The notes under the pieces: model-generated
The model's input: only the letters and a program-made list of their open reading frames with translations
What the model was told of the DNA's origin: nothing
Databases searched by the model: none
Shown here: positions 25,777-33,395 of the stretch, one piece after another
How the letters are laid out: every line of letters begins with the position of its first letter
Numbering within the stretch: position 1 is the stretch's first letter
Made by a program: the position numbers and the translations under genes
Source of the DNA: Hallerella porci
GTDB lineage: Bacteria > Fibrobacterota > Fibrobacteria > Fibrobacterales > Fibrobacteraceae
Reading direction: 5' to 3'
DNA length: 36,100 nucleotides
Assembly (NCBI RefSeq): GCF_003148885.1
Contig: NZ_QGHD01000027.1
Location: 1-36,100, forward strand

Positions 25777-27465
25777 TTAAAGTTCCCAATTCGTTCTGAA
25801 AGTATTAATCAATCTTTCTTGTCGATTTTCCACAACCTCTAATGTCCATGAACTTTCGCTCAAAACTTGCGTTGCCAGAGCATAGGAAGTTACACCATTC
25901 TTTGACTTGAAATATTTTTCTTTTTTCTTCTCGAAGTCAAAATTTTGCGCAGCAGAATTATGCTTTCTGGTTAACGGTATCAAATTTCCAATTTTATGAA
26001 CCCAATTTTTCCGGGTTTCTGCATCGGGCCAAGTAGTAGCCCATTCAGATTCTGGATCTACTGTTTGTGGCAAAACATGTTCAATAGTAAGAATGGCGGG
26101 ATCATAAGACGCCCCAGCACTGGCAACAAAGCTATCCAATCTGAGTATTATATAATTTCTCCTTTTAGCCATCTCGTCATAAACGTTTCCGCTCAATACA
26201 TTCATAAATTTTCGTTTTTCATCTTCAGTTAGTTCAATTGAACTTATCTTCGCATCTTTAGAATGATTGGGGTTCACTTCCATTTCGGCCAGAATTTTAG
26301 CATATCGTTCAATTCGATGATTTACATCCTGAGAAGTAATCTGCAAATATGCTGCCAAACGTTCCAGTTTCTTCACGAACCAAAGGATATAATCTGAATC
26401 GTCTTTCTTTCCCGCAAAAAATTTTATTGCTGTAGGCATCCAATCCGAGTTGTCAATTTTATTCAACCAATACAAATAATTATTTACTTGTTCAGCATTC
26501 CTTGTCGCGATATAGTCTTTTTTCTTAAGAATGCAATATGCTTCTGTATAAGGGGTCAAATAATTATCTATCAAATCAGCGGGATTAAATCTCGGTAGAA
26601 TAGACTCGCTAAATTCCTCTAAAACCGTTTTCTTCGCTTTGGCTTTTATGAAAATCATTCGCATATGAGAAATAACATCGTTGAAGCCATTTCTTGTAGC
26701 ATCAATTTCCAATTCTTCCCATTTTTTTGTATAACCATCTTGCCGACTTTCTTCTATTTTCCCAATAACATCAGCCTTGATAATATCAATCGGAAGTAAA
26801 TCCAAGCCTCGATTATTCATCACAGAAAACACACGATATGCAGATTTTTGTGTTGGCGTCGAAACAACCACCAAGAAACATCTCATTAAGATGAACGAAC
26901 CAAATTTAAGGAGATCCTCTTCGGTCATTTCTTTATCATGGATTTTCTTTTCAAAAATCTCAGCATTTTCTAAAATATGCTTTTGCGACTCCGTAGCCAA
27001 AGAAGCCTTATCCAAAGCCAACAAATCAGAAAGTTGAAATTCTTGAATATATCTTTCAAAAAATGGTTGATCTTTTTCACGCAAGTGTAATCTAGGTGAT
27101 GCTGCTAATCCTTGTGACGGACGACCAGGCTCCCTTAAATAACTTTGGTAATCTGATACAATTTCAGTTTTTGAAAAATGAGTAGTAAGGACAGAAAGTA
27201 GGATAGTCAATGTAGTTAAACGCTGTTGACCATCTATTACATCAGCTCTTGGCTTATCCTCTTCTTTGATAAGAACTGTAGATCCAAGGAAATAATTTTC
27301 CTCACTTCGCTCCGATTTATAGAAGCCGTATAAATCCTCAAATAAGGTTGAAGCTTCTTCAGTTCCCCATGCGTATGGACGCTGATAAGAAGGAATATGA
27401 AAGTCAAATGCAGAACTAAAAATCTGCGAGATTTGGTATTCTTTGCCCGAAATTTTTGTACTCAT
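25777..27465 (-). CDS. DUF262/DUF1524 protein, GmrSD-like restriction factor
   Basis: The 562-aa protein joins an N-terminal DUF262 domain, with IPSYQRPYAW (24-33) and DGQQRLTTL (78-86), to a C-terminal DUF1524 HNH-type domain, with ILTIEHVLPQ (about 460) and HKIGNLIPLTRKHNSAAQN. In GmrSD, which restricts glucosylated phage DNA, DUF262 is an NTP-using ParB-like module and DUF1524 the nuclease. Here both are in one chain, a common arrangement. The catalytic His of IEHVLP and the NxxAxN-type end of the HNH are present. The gene follows the PIN gene by 24 nt behind AAAGG and is AT-rich like the AAA and PIN genes. It may target phages whose modified DNA evades the flanking R-M enzymes. Confidence 0.92.
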   Translation of the reverse strand: MSTKISGKEYQISQIFSSAFDFHIPSYQRPYAWGTEEASTLFEDLYGFYKSERSEENYFLGSTVLIKEEDKPRADVIDGQQRLTTLTILLSVLTTHFSKTEIVSDYQSYLREPGRPSQGLAASPRLHLREKDQPFFERYIQEFQLSDLLALDKASLATESQKHILENAEIFEKKIHDKEMTEEDLLKFGSFILMRCFLVVVSTPTQKSAYRVFSVMNNRGLDLLPIDIIKADVIGKIEESRQDGYTKKWEELEIDATRNGFNDVISHMRMIFIKAKAKKTVLEEFSESILPRFNPADLIDNYLTPYTEAYCILKKKDYIATRNAEQVNNYLYWLNKIDNSDWMPTAIKFFAGKKDDSDYILWFVKKLERLAAYLQITSQDVNHRIERYAKILAEMEVNPNHSKDAKISSIELTEDEKRKFMNVLSGNVYDEMAKRRNYIILRLDSFVASAGASYDPAILTIEHVLPQTVDPESEWATTWPDAETRKNWVHKIGNLIPLTRKHNSAAQNFDFEKKKEKYFKSKNGVTSYALATQVLSESSWTLEVVENRQERLINTFRTNWEL

Positions 27466-27489
27466 ATAGCATAACCTTTTTTCTACACT

Positions 27490-28005
27490 TTAGTTCGGGA
27501 TGTATTGAAAATGGTTTAAATCCCGATCTATTGACCAAATCTTTATAGATGTCATCTTCATCTTTTTCTTCAATTTTTCAAAAGTCTGAATAATTGAATG
27601 GTCGCCCCAGCTAATACCCTCTGTCTGCTTTTTGGGAGATTTATCACTTCCAGCGGCTTCAGGAAACGTAGTCAACCATTCTAAAACATCTTCATTCTTG
27701 GGGGGATCAACAACTCGAAATGGAGCTTTTCCCGTCATAGCATCCTTTACTAGTTCGCAAAAAAGCAATGCATATTTTTTTCGAACATCTTTCCCAGTCT
27801 TTATATGAGCAATAAAATTACCAGTCTCCCAAATTGTGGAGAAAGGCAATATAAAACGATTTACCTCTTCAGGATAATTTTCAAATTCTCTCTGGACGGC
27901 ATCCTTCTCTTGACAACGATCTGGAATTTCCAAAAGATTTAAAAGAATACTTGTATCAAGCAAAATAATGCTACAAAGTTCTTCTTTATTCTTTTTCTTT
28001 GACAC
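27490..28005 (-). CDS. PIN-like nuclease paired with the AAA ATPase
   Basis: The 171-aa protein shows the PIN tetrad in order: D17 in ILLDTS, E60 in IWETGNF, D135 in SWGDHSII and D160 in WSIDRDL. PIN proteins cut RNA, less often structured DNA, using metal ions held by these acids. The start is GTG at 28005 after AGAGG, 10 nt beyond the ATPase stop, so the two genes are coupled. The pair resembles ATPase-effector defence systems in which an SMC-like ATPase restrains a nuclease (as in PARIS, where the effector is a Toprim protein), with PIN as the effector. Target and trigger are unknown. Confidence 0.82.
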   Translation of the reverse strand: MSKKKNKEELCSIILLDTSILLNLLEIPDRCQEKDAVQREFENYPEEVNRFILPFSTIWETGNFIAHIKTGKDVRKKYALLFCELVKDAMTGKAPFRVVDPPKNEDVLEWLTTFPEAAGSDKSPKKQTEGISWGDHSIIQTFEKLKKKMKMTSIKIWSIDRDLNHFQYIPN

Positions 28006-28015
28006 AATTTACCTC

Positions 28016-29344
28016 TTAACCTTTAATTTCAGATTTCAATTTTGCCAGCCAGGAATAAGCACTTTCAGACTTCCCATTATTTGCTAAATTCTTTTTCACA
28101 AAATCATTTATTCGATTTGACACAAGTAAATCACCTAAACTTCCTTGAACGAGTAAATCAAAGTAATTCGGCAAATCTGATATTTTCCTTAACTTACTCG
28201 ACCCATCCACAGGATCTCGATAACAAAAAACGCAATCAGATACAATTTCATCAGGCAAAGCGTCTAATAGTGTAGGGTTATGAGTCGTAATAAGAATTTT
28301 CAAGTGACGTTTTTGGGCAACTTCATTTATTTTTGACAAAAGAGTTTTCGCTCTTGATGGATGAATACCATTGTCCAATTCCTCAATCACAACGGTAGAG
28401 TATTCCGGCGAAGATAAAAGTGCTACAGCAATAGCCAAGACTCTCAGGGTTCCATCCGACAACAACGAAGCATCATATTCTTTTCCTTCACCCCCAAAGG
28501 ATTCTTTTAATGAAACAATGCTTTCTCCACGGGGTTCTTTAATCGAAAAAAGTCCTGTAAAGTTCTGTTCCGGTAAATTTTTTATAAAATCAAGTATGTC
28601 CTTTTTATTCTTTTTTCTTTCCTCTCTAGTGTATGCCGCAGGATTTCTCGTTAGATTGTATATAACACCAGAAAGGTTCCCTCCATTTTCTGTTAACGCA
28701 CGATCTCTAGCACAATAACTCCGCATTTTTGCAGGAACCGGATCTAAAAAAATAAAGGAATCCAACGTTTTCTCTATTGTTTTACATACATTAGGAATAA
28801 TTTCTTTCGATTTTTCATATTTTTCTTGGAAAGGCGCAGATGTCGTTAATTGCGAAAAAATAGTCATTTGATCGGAGCAATTAATTAAATTTTTTTTACT
28901 TCCTCGAGTAAAATTATCATACGAAACAACGACATCCGAAGCATACACACCGCCTGAGCGTTCTTTAATTTTATATAAAGGAATTTTTCTTTTAGATGAT
29001 GAAACCGATTCATTTGAAATATGCAATTCTTCATCAAGCAAAGAAAGCGTCAACTCAAGATTATCATAATCACAATCATCAAAATTGCACAAAAAAGAGC
29101 ATTCTGATGAATCCTGGTACATTAAATTACTTATTTTTCCTCGAATCCCCCCCTCTTTATTAAATGTTGAATATGGTAGTGATGATAACTTTTGTCCTTG
29201 GGCTAAAATAGACATAAAACGCAGGGCTTCTATAGCATTACTTTTGCCGGATGCATTGGCTCCAATTAACACCGTAAAGGGAGACAATTCAAAGGTTGCA
29301 TCTTTATAGCTTTTAAAATTTTGGATTCGTATAGATTTTAACAT
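28016..29344 (-). CDS. AAA (ABC/SMC-like) ATPase paired with the PIN nuclease
   Basis: The 442-aa protein of the AAA_21/OLD-like class starts with IRIQNFKSYKDATFEL and has Walker A GANASGKS (28-35). A long variable helical insert (about 60-280) is followed by the signature LLSDGTLRVLAIAVALL and Walker B VVIEELDNGIHP, then a THNP switch histidine. There is no C-terminal Toprim domain, so the nuclease is supplied by the next gene. The gene begins 26 bp after the mod stop. Its AT-rich composition contrasts with the mod 3' end, marking the border of an inserted module. Likely a sensor ATPase; the trigger is unknown. Confidence 0.9.
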   Translation of the reverse strand: MLKSIRIQNFKSYKDATFELSPFTVLIGANASGKSNAIEALRFMSILAQGQKLSSLPYSTFNKEGGIRGKISNLMYQDSSECSFLCNFDDCDYDNLELTLSLLDEELHISNESVSSSKRKIPLYKIKERSGGVYASDVVVSYDNFTRGSKKNLINCSDQMTIFSQLTTSAPFQEKYEKSKEIIPNVCKTIEKTLDSFIFLDPVPAKMRSYCARDRALTENGGNLSGVIYNLTRNPAAYTREERKKNKKDILDFIKNLPEQNFTGLFSIKEPRGESIVSLKESFGGEGKEYDASLLSDGTLRVLAIAVALLSSPEYSTVVIEELDNGIHPSRAKTLLSKINEVAQKRHLKILITTHNPTLLDALPDEIVSDCVFCYRDPVDGSSKLRKISDLPNYFDLLVQGSLGDLLVSNRINDFVKKNLANNGKSESAYSWLAKLKSEIKG

Positions 29345-29370
29345 AAAGAACCTCTTCTTCCAAATATAAG

Positions 29371-31788
29371 TTAAATAACCTTGACTGTAGTGTTGGGGCT
29401 GATTGTTTTGAAGATTTCGGTGACGTTGATTTTGGCGGAGTCGCTTTTGAAGCTGGAGTCGCGGAAGACGGCGCGGAGGGGCTTGGCGGCTGCGATTTGG
29501 CGGATGGCGGCTTCGGGGATGTCGTTTGCGAAGCAGGCGACTAGGTCGCCGTCGTTGACGTTATAGACTTGGAGTTTTTCGATGGTTTCGGTTTTGATGG
29601 GGAGCGAGAGCGGGACGCCCCAATCGACGAGGCAGCCGAAGAGGAGGTCCATGTCGGTGCGGCCGTCCTTGATGTTGCTGATTTGCTCGACGAGGTCTTG
29701 CTGGGAGATTTCGCCGGCGGAGTAATAGACGTCCTTCATGTTGGAGTCGTCGATTTTCAGGACGCGGAAGCCGCGGTCAGAGTTTAGAACTGAGAGCTTA
29801 GAACTTAGACCTTTGATGTCAAATGCTTTATCAGCGAAGAGATCATTTTGCTGATTTCTTCCAAGAGCTTCAAGCTTGATTCGATATCCGTTTTCGTTAA
29901 GTATTTTAAGCGTTCGCAAATCAACAATTGTGTTTCCAGTTCCGCTCGTGATCCCCTTGCTATTTTCAAAAACTGGACAAACTCCTTGCTCCCCCGAGAT
30001 TGCCCCTCCGCTATGTTCGACGGAATCGACACCACAGCCCTGCGAATTTGATCCGACAGAGCGTATGTTTCCTCCTTCGGCAACCTCTTCACCAAGGCAT
30101 AGACCAATTCCACTAGACCCATAGACTTCTTCCAAACTTCTAATTTCTGGTAATTCTCTTGCATACTTTTCGACAATTCCTTCTTTTTCTAAGTTCTGTA
30201 AACTAAGCTCTAAGATCTGATCGCCTGCGCGGCGGATGCGTTCCTTGCCGATTTCGCAGATGGTCTTGTAAGTCGGCGACTTGGTTTCTTCCGGAACTTG
30301 AACCAAAATAAACTTGCGGTTTCCACCATCTTCCGCATTTTTCTTAAATACGGAATGAGCCGTTGTTGCAGAGCCTGAGAAGAAATCAAGAATTAAAGAA
30401 TCCTTATCTGTCGCAATAGTCAAAATTCTGTCAAGCAAACGAGTCGGCTTTGGCGTATCAAAAGGTGCTTTTCCATCAAACAACGCTAAAATTTCTTTCT
30501 TCGCTTCGTCGGTGTGTCCCACTTCTACATAAGGCCATAAATTTGTTGGCAAACGCCCATCAACATTATCAAGATATGTTTTTCTACGAATTCCACCTAA
30601 TCCATTTTTTGTAAAATAGAATTTCGGCCATTGTCCACGATTGTATATTACTTGGGCTTGTTTCCTTGACGTTTCTATATCATTTTTTAAAACAATTCCC
30701 AAAACACCCTTGCGAACATCATTTTCGGCAATTCCACAAACTTCGGCACGCTTTGAAGCATCGTTCAAATCTTTTAATTCATATTCACACCAACCACTCA
30801 TTATCGAAAACATTTCATTTTGCTCATAACGCCAACAGCATCCCGTAGCAGGATAAATATATTCTCCCGTAAAAGGATGTTGTATCGCATAAACCATTCC
30901 TTGGTGTGTTGAAGCTCCGGGGGCATTGGGGTCGGAACTAGTCCAAGGCGCAAAGTCGTTATCAGGATTTTTGTATTTGGCATCCATTTCAGCCGTTCTT
31001 GGCAATTTATAAGGAGTCCAATTTCCATTTCTGCCATATATCAAAATAGATTCGGCTTCAGAAGCAATACCTTTTGAATCATTTCTTGGTGAGTATGTTC
31101 TTTGCCAATCAACATTAGCCACAAAACAATCTCCGCCAAATACTTCATCGCAAATCTTTTTCAGGTTTGCTTGTTCATTATCGTCGATGCTGATAAATAT
31201 CACGCCATCGTCGGTGAGCAGGTTGCGGGCGAGCAGCAGGCGGCTGTAAATCATGGAACACCAGTCAGAATGGAAACGGCCGTTGCTGTCGGAATTCTGC
31301 ACCATGCGATTTCCTTCGTCGTCCACGGCGCCGCTTTCTTCGGCGTACTTGGCGCTGTCCATGCGGAAGTCGTCTTTGTAGATAAAGTCGTTGCCGGTGT
31401 TGTAGGGCGGGTCGATGTATATCATCTTGACCTTGCCCACGTAGCCTTCTTGCAAGAGTTTCAGGGCTTCGAGATTGTCGCCTTCGATGTAGAGGTTCTC
31501 GGTGATGTCGAAGTTCTTGGATTCTTCCACGCAGGGGCGCAGCGTCTTGCGGATGGGTTTCGCGGCTTCCACCATGGCGTCGCGCTTGCCGACCCAGGTA
31601 AATTCGTAAGATTCGTCGCCTTCCGCGACGCTCTCGCCAAGCATCTGCTTGAGCGCATCGAAATTCACCGCCTTCTTCAGCTTGCCATCCTTGGCCTTGC
31701 TTTCGGTCACGCAATTCGGGAACAGCGCGGCAATCTTCTCGACGTTCATCTGCGCCATATCGGGAGTTTCAAACTTCATCTTTTCCAT
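29371..31788 (-). CDS. mod: Type III R-M methyltransferase (Mod), carrying an intron-like insert
   Basis: The 805-aa N6-adenine methyltransferase also recognises the target for the whole type III complex. Motif IV DPPYNTGNDF (126-135) comes before the SAM motif FFSGSATTAH (about 466), the beta order normal for Mod. The recognition domain lies between them and is AT-rich (about 30240-31180), while both ends of the gene are GC-rich, suggesting exchange of the recognition domain. Residues 524-670 do not look like Mod: they are the translation of a 440-bp insert (29779-30218), after which normal Mod sequence resumes at RGFRVLKIDDSNMKDVYY. The insert leaves the frame open, adding about 147 residues. 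The ATG follows AAAGG and overlaps the end of the DUF4143 ATPase gene by 20 nt. Confidence 0.93.
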   Translation of the reverse strand: MEKMKFETPDMAQMNVEKIAALFPNCVTESKAKDGKLKKAVNFDALKQMLGESVAEGDESYEFTWVGKRDAMVEAAKPIRKTLRPCVEESKNFDITENLYIEGDNLEALKLLQEGYVGKVKMIYIDPPYNTGNDFIYKDDFRMDSAKYAEESGAVDDEGNRMVQNSDSNGRFHSDWCSMIYSRLLLARNLLTDDGVIFISIDDNEQANLKKICDEVFGGDCFVANVDWQRTYSPRNDSKGIASEAESILIYGRNGNWTPYKLPRTAEMDAKYKNPDNDFAPWTSSDPNAPGASTHQGMVYAIQHPFTGEYIYPATGCCWRYEQNEMFSIMSGWCEYELKDLNDASKRAEVCGIAENDVRKGVLGIVLKNDIETSRKQAQVIYNRGQWPKFYFTKNGLGGIRRKTYLDNVDGRLPTNLWPYVEVGHTDEAKKEILALFDGKAPFDTPKPTRLLDRILTIATDKDSLILDFFSGSATTAHSVFKKNAEDGGNRKFILVQVPEETKSPTYKTICEIGKERIRRAGDQILELSLQNLEKEGIVEKYARELPEIRSLEEVYGSSGIGLCLGEEVAEGGNIRSVGSNSQGCGVDSVEHSGGAISGEQGVCPVFENSKGITSGTGNTIVDLRTLKILNENGYRIKLEALGRNQQNDLFADKAFDIKGLSSKLSVLNSDRGFRVLKIDDSNMKDVYYSAGEISQQDLVEQISNIKDGRTDMDLLFGCLVDWGVPLSLPIKTETIEKLQVYNVNDGDLVACFANDIPEAAIRQIAAAKPLRAVFRDSSFKSDSAKINVTEIFKTISPNTTVKVI
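29779..29809 (+). repeat. Terminal inverted repeat of the insert, mod 3' side
   Basis: It is rich in CTTAGA units and pairs with 30188-30218 over 31 bp with nine mismatches, the longest clean stretch being agaacttaga. The stop codon of the enclosed ORF (29805-29807) lies inside this arm. Confidence 0.85.
29805..30176 (-). CDS. Four-helix-bundle (23S rRNA IVS-type) protein nested in mod
   Basis: The ORF is read in a different frame from mod on the same strand. It gives up to 123 aa, or 119 aa from the ATG at 30164. The first codon here is TTG, directly after AAGGAA. The sequence NYQKLEVWKKSMGLVELVY, then RAVVSIPSNIAEGQSRGS, FVQFLKIARGSRAELETQL and LLEEISKMISSLIKHL, is the complete S23/IVP family pattern with SIPSNIAEG intact. 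These proteins are encoded in intervening sequences of 23S rRNA genes and elsewhere; they form oligomeric helical bundles and their role is unclear. No decay is visible, so the ORF appears to be under selection. Confidence 0.9.
   Translation of the reverse strand: MSKSMQENYQKLEVWKKSMGLVELVYALVKRLPKEETYALSDQIRRAVVSIPSNIAEGQSRGSKEFVQFLKIARGSRAELETQLLICERLKYLTKTDIESSLKLLEEISKMISSLIKHLTSKV
30188..30218 (-). repeat. Terminal inverted repeat of the insert, mod 5' side
   Basis: This is the partner arm of 29779-29809. On the minus strand it reads as repeated CTTAGA-type units and is translated in the mod frame as ILELSLQNL. Confidence 0.85.
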
Positions 31789-33103
31789 GGGATACCTTTG
31801 CTTTTTTCAAATTTGTTATCGTAGCGATTCCGTACAACGGCACATTCAGTATCTTTTCGTTGTCACGGAAGGGGAGCATCGATGTTTTTACCGCCAAATC
31901 GGGCGCAAACTGGTCACAGAACAACGTAAAACTGCGTGAGCGCAGGTTCTCGCCGGACTTGACTTCAATGGGGATAATCAGTCCATCCTTTTGCAAAATG
32001 AAATCCACTTCAGATGTGCTGCGTTCGTTTGTCCAATATCCGAGGTAATCGGGGTCCAGAGTAGAGAGTTCCTGCATCACGAACTGTTCGGCCATGGCCC
32101 CCTTGAACTCTGTGAAAATTTTGTTTCCGTCGATTAACGTTTTTGCGTCCAAACCAGCGGATGCGCCAAGCAAGCCCACATCCAACATAAAAAGCTTGAA
32201 CACGTGGGTGTCCTGGTAGGCCTTCAGCGGCATACGGGGTTCCTTGACCCGGTGGGATTCCAGCACCAGCCCGCAATCGCGGAGCCATTCTATGGCAATT
32301 TCAAAATCCTTGGCGCGTGCGCCCTCGCGGATAATCCCGTACACGAATTTCTTGTTTTCTTTGCTGAGCTGTGCGGGGAGGCTGTCCCACACCATGTTCA
32401 GGCGCGGAATCTGCTCGCCAGGTGCATGCTTCGAAAAATCCGCCGCATACGAGCGGAGTATTTCGCGCTGGATTTCGCGGGCCTCGAAGTAGTCGCCAGT
32501 ATCAACCCATTTCTGCACCACTTCGGGCATTCCTCCCACAAACAGGTAGCTCCTCAGCAACCCGAGCAGTTCGTCGTGAAATGGTTCCAACGCGTTCCAT
32601 TGCCCGCCCTGGATAGCGTCGCAAAGCATTTCTTTTTTTGCGGCGTACAGGAATTCAAAAAACGAGAGCGGACCAAGGTCCAAGAATGACACCTTGCCCA
32701 CCGGAAACGAAAGGCCGGAGTGCAGCGCAATGCCAAGCAGCGAGCCAGCTGCGACTACGGCGTATTGAGGCGAGTCTTCGCAAAAATACTTGAGCGAGGT
32801 CAGGCCGCCCTCTGCCGCCTGAATTTCATCGAAGATAATCAGGGTGTTTTCGGGGTCTATCTTTTTCCCGTAATTGAGCTCAATCGTGGAAACAATCCTC
32901 TTGATGTCAAAATTTTCAGAGAACAAGTCACGGAGGCGGCGCTCGTTTTCAAAATTGATATAAACGGTTTCGGCAAAGGAGGTCTTGCCGAACTCCTTCA
33001 AAAGCCAGGTCTTTCCAGTCTGTCGAGCTCCACGGACTATCAGCGGCTTGCGGTCCTTACGCACTTTCCACTGAGCCAGCTGTTGCATCGCAAATCTTTC
33101 CAT
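31769..33103 (-). CDS. AAA ATPase with C-terminal DUF4143 nuclease-like domain
   Basis: I start the gene at the ATG at 33103, after AGAGGC; a longer frame to 33154 lacks a ribosome site and runs toward the palindrome. The 444-aa protein has Walker A GARQTGKT (25-32), Walker B LIIFDEIQ, and GSLLGIAL, followed by the DUF4143 region with SEVDFIL and IPIEVKSG; D367, E380 and K382 form a PD-(D/E)XK-like set. Function of the family is not established. The stop lies 20 nt inside mod, so translation of mod is coupled to it. This is the same arrangement as the DUF234 ATPase and hsdS in the type I operon. Confidence 0.9.
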   Translation of the reverse strand: MERFAMQQLAQWKVRKDRKPLIVRGARQTGKTWLLKEFGKTSFAETVYINFENERRLRDLFSENFDIKRIVSTIELNYGKKIDPENTLIIFDEIQAAEGGLTSLKYFCEDSPQYAVVAAGSLLGIALHSGLSFPVGKVSFLDLGPLSFFEFLYAAKKEMLCDAIQGGQWNALEPFHDELLGLLRSYLFVGGMPEVVQKWVDTGDYFEAREIQREILRSYAADFSKHAPGEQIPRLNMVWDSLPAQLSKENKKFVYGIIREGARAKDFEIAIEWLRDCGLVLESHRVKEPRMPLKAYQDTHVFKLFMLDVGLLGASAGLDAKTLIDGNKIFTEFKGAMAEQFVMQELSTLDPDYLGYWTNERSTSEVDFILQKDGLIIPIEVKSGENLRSRSFTLFCDQFAPDLAVKTSMLPFRDNEKILNVPLYGIATITNLKKAKVSHGKDEV

Positions 33104-33162
33104 AATGCCTCTTTTTTGCCGTTTTACAGTAAATATATACAAAAAAAGCGTCAAACAACAAA

Positions 33163-33209
33163 AATATCTTGATAAAAGTGTAATTTAAATACATTTTTAT
33201 CAAGATATT
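33163..33209 (-). promoter_or_regulatory. 47-bp palindrome upstream of the DUF4143 ATPase and mod operon
   Basis: The arms aatatcttgataaaa and ttttatcaagatatt are perfect 15-bp inverted repeats separated by 17 bp (itself partly symmetric: tgta near one side, taca near the other). It ends 59 bp before the ATG; a TATATATTT box lies between. The remaining gene-free DNA to 33395 is AT-rich and shows no ORF or clear terminator. It could be an operator for autoregulation by the ATPase or a site the module itself acts on. Confidence 0.85.
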
Positions 33210-33395
33210 CAGACTTCGCGAAGAAAATTGGCGATTTTAGCGAAATTTAGCCGTTTTTTGGCAGAAATTGCGCCGCATGTTGAAATATCTATAATTTTGA
33301 CCAGATTTTATGTTGAAAAAACAATAATTTTTTGAAAATGAATATGTAGACCGAAACCGTTTGCGTTGGAAGGGTGTAGACTTCTTTGATGCTTT

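Larger units (their letters stand above)
29779..30218 (-). mobile_element. IVS-like insert inside mod
   Basis: The 440-bp segment is bounded by inverted repeats of 31 bp (29779-29809 and 30188-30218; 22 of 31 positions pair), built from the motif AGAACTTAGA and relatives such as GAGCTTAG. It encloses one ORF for a four-helix-bundle protein of the 23S rRNA intervening-sequence type. That is the layout of rRNA intervening sequences: a stem made by the ends and an ORF in the loop. Here the host is a protein gene, and the mod frame reads through the insert without a stop. Target duplication is not evident. Confidence 0.85.
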
